Shown piece after piece: positions 63,330 to 64,000 of a stretch of DNA of 64,000 nt. The notes beneath the pieces are model-generated. The model had not been told where the DNA came from. It ran no database searches and worked only from the letters and a program-made list of their open reading frames with translations. The position numbers and the translations under genes are program-made. Location: contig NZ_WWCP01000005.1 of assembly GCF_009857505.1 (NCBI RefSeq), forward strand, positions 62,001-126,000, read 5' to 3'. How positions within the stretch are numbered: position 1 is the stretch's first letter; each line of letters begins with the position of its first letter. This DNA is from Duganella lactea. GTDB taxonomy: Bacteria; Pseudomonadota; Gammaproteobacteria; Burkholderiales; Burkholderiaceae_D.

Positions 63330-64000
63330 TCGAAGCTGGACAGTTGCAGGTCGAGCGGCGCGCCGTGCGCGTCCACCAGCCGCAGGCCGCCTTCGGCGTC
63401 GATGGTGCCGACGCGCGTGACCGGCGTCGCCACGCTGTCGGCGGCGGCGAGGACGGCGGCGCGCGCCGCCACCGGCGCCGTGAAGCACAGCTCGTAATCG
63501 TCGCCGCCGGCGGCGCAGTAGGCGCGGCGCAAGGCCGTGTCCTGGGTGGCCAGTACGGTGCCGGCCGGCAGCGCGTCGACGTCCAGCGTGGCGCCCACCC
63601 GCGAGCGCTTCAGAATGTGGCCGAGGTCGCCAATTAACCCGTCCGAAATATCGATCGCCGCGTGGGCGATGCCTTGCTCGGCCAGCCGCATGCCGAGCGC
63701 CACGCGCGGCACCGGCGTGTGCATGTGCACGGCGGCGGCGCGCTGGCTGGCGGCGTCCAGCGGCCGCGCCAGCTCCAGGCGGTAGCCGGCCAGCGCCAGG
63801 CGGGCGTCGCCCAGCGTGCCGGAAATCCAGATATCGTCGCCGGCCTTGGCGGCGTCGCGGCGCAGCGCCTGGCCCGGACGCAGCTCGCCGAACACGGTGA
63901 TGCAGATCGTCAGCGGCCCCTTGGTGGTGTCACCGCCGATCAGTTCGATGTCGAAGGCGTCGGCCAGCGCGAACAGGCCTTGCGAGAAGCCGCGCAGCCA
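63314..64000 (-). CDS. thiL: thiamine-monophosphate kinase (5' end outside window)
   Basis: The last 228 residues of ThiL are visible; the start lies to the right of the window. Motifs are GGDTTKGPL, GDDIWISGTLGDARLAL, DISDGLIGDLGHI and AYCAAGGDDYELCF. It phosphorylates TMP to TPP, the active cofactor. It converges with the REC-GGDEF gene and overlaps it by 16 bases. Confidence 0.95.
   Translation of the reverse strand, partial: WLRGFSQGLFALADAFDIELIGGDTTKGPLTICITVFGELRPGQALRRDAAKAGDDIWISGTLGDARLALAGYRLELARPLDAASQRAAAVHMHTPVPRVALGMRLAEQGIAHAAIDISDGLIGDLGHILKRSRVGATLDVDALPAGTVLATQDTALRRAYCAAGGDDYELCFTAPVAARAAVLAAADSVATPVTRVGTIDAEGGLRLVDAHGAPLDLQLSSFDHFTS

Overview
The window looks like chromosomal DNA of a betaproteobacterium of the Oxalobacteraceae (Duganella/Massilia/Rugamonas/Janthinobacterium type). 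The basis is high GC content (by eye about 60-65 %), strongly CTG/GCC-biased codons, Burkholderiales gene orders such as panB-folK-pcnB-HAD-hda-perM next to purM, pgk-pyk-fba-purC-purE-purK-sua5 and recA-recX-sucC-sucD-pilA, and scattered TTCCGGC/GCCGGAA double hairpins typical of this group. The genus is an inference. No rRNA, tRNA, CRISPR array, IS element or transposase was recognised.

Layout. 1-8.2 kb: a Tat-exported metallophosphoesterase lipoprotein (cut by the window edge), an MFS exporter, and a four-gene polyamine (putrescine) catabolic operon in Pseudomonas spuABC order plus an aldehyde dehydrogenase. 8.2-13.5 kb (minus strand): pantothenate/folate genes panB and folK, poly(A) polymerase pcnB, a HAD phosphatase, the replication regulator hda and a PerM/AI-2E exporter, divergent from purM. 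15-22.9 kb (minus): a PPi-type phosphofructokinase, an S9 peptidase, and a four-gene translationally coupled operon of response regulator, sensor kinase, DUF4212 subunit and a large Na+/solute symporter. 23-27.3 kb: SOS-controlled recA, recX and the sucCD succinyl-CoA synthetase operon behind a long leader. 27.3-28 kb: a type IV pilin with a textbook sigma-54 promoter. 28.3-30.6 kb: a three-gene island of lower GC and different codon use (TIGR04255-type protein, HTH protein, SHDCD-motif protein). 30.7-35.2 kb: moaC, bepA-type protease and a minus-strand cluster of small or conserved genes. 35.2-44.2 kb: azlCD, glycolysis (pgk, pyk, fba) and purine synthesis (purC, purE, purK) plus sua5. 44.2-50.5 kb: exported lipases, an OmpW-type porin, glutaryl-CoA dehydrogenase, a flavin reductase and a small secreted DUF3617 protein. 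50.6-64 kb: msrA, cfa, a hemerythrin-PdxH fusion, an MntA/HepT toxin-antitoxin pair, GNAT, tcdA, FKBP isomerase, cysM, a zinc efflux pair (CDF plus SmtB-type repressor), an orphan TraL/TraM pair, cinA C-terminal domain, a REC-PAS-GGDEF-EAL-REC regulator, and the 3' end of thiL.

Most of the window is housekeeping sequence. The parts that deserve attention are the three-gene island (28339-30630), the hemerythrin-PdxH fusion (52430-53665), the plasmid-type TraL/TraM pair without other conjugation genes (58832-60001), the EF-hand loop inside the symporter, and several compact regulatory signals (LexA box, sigma-54 promoter with CTGACA repeats, SmtB-like operator, perfect inverted repeat before pyk).
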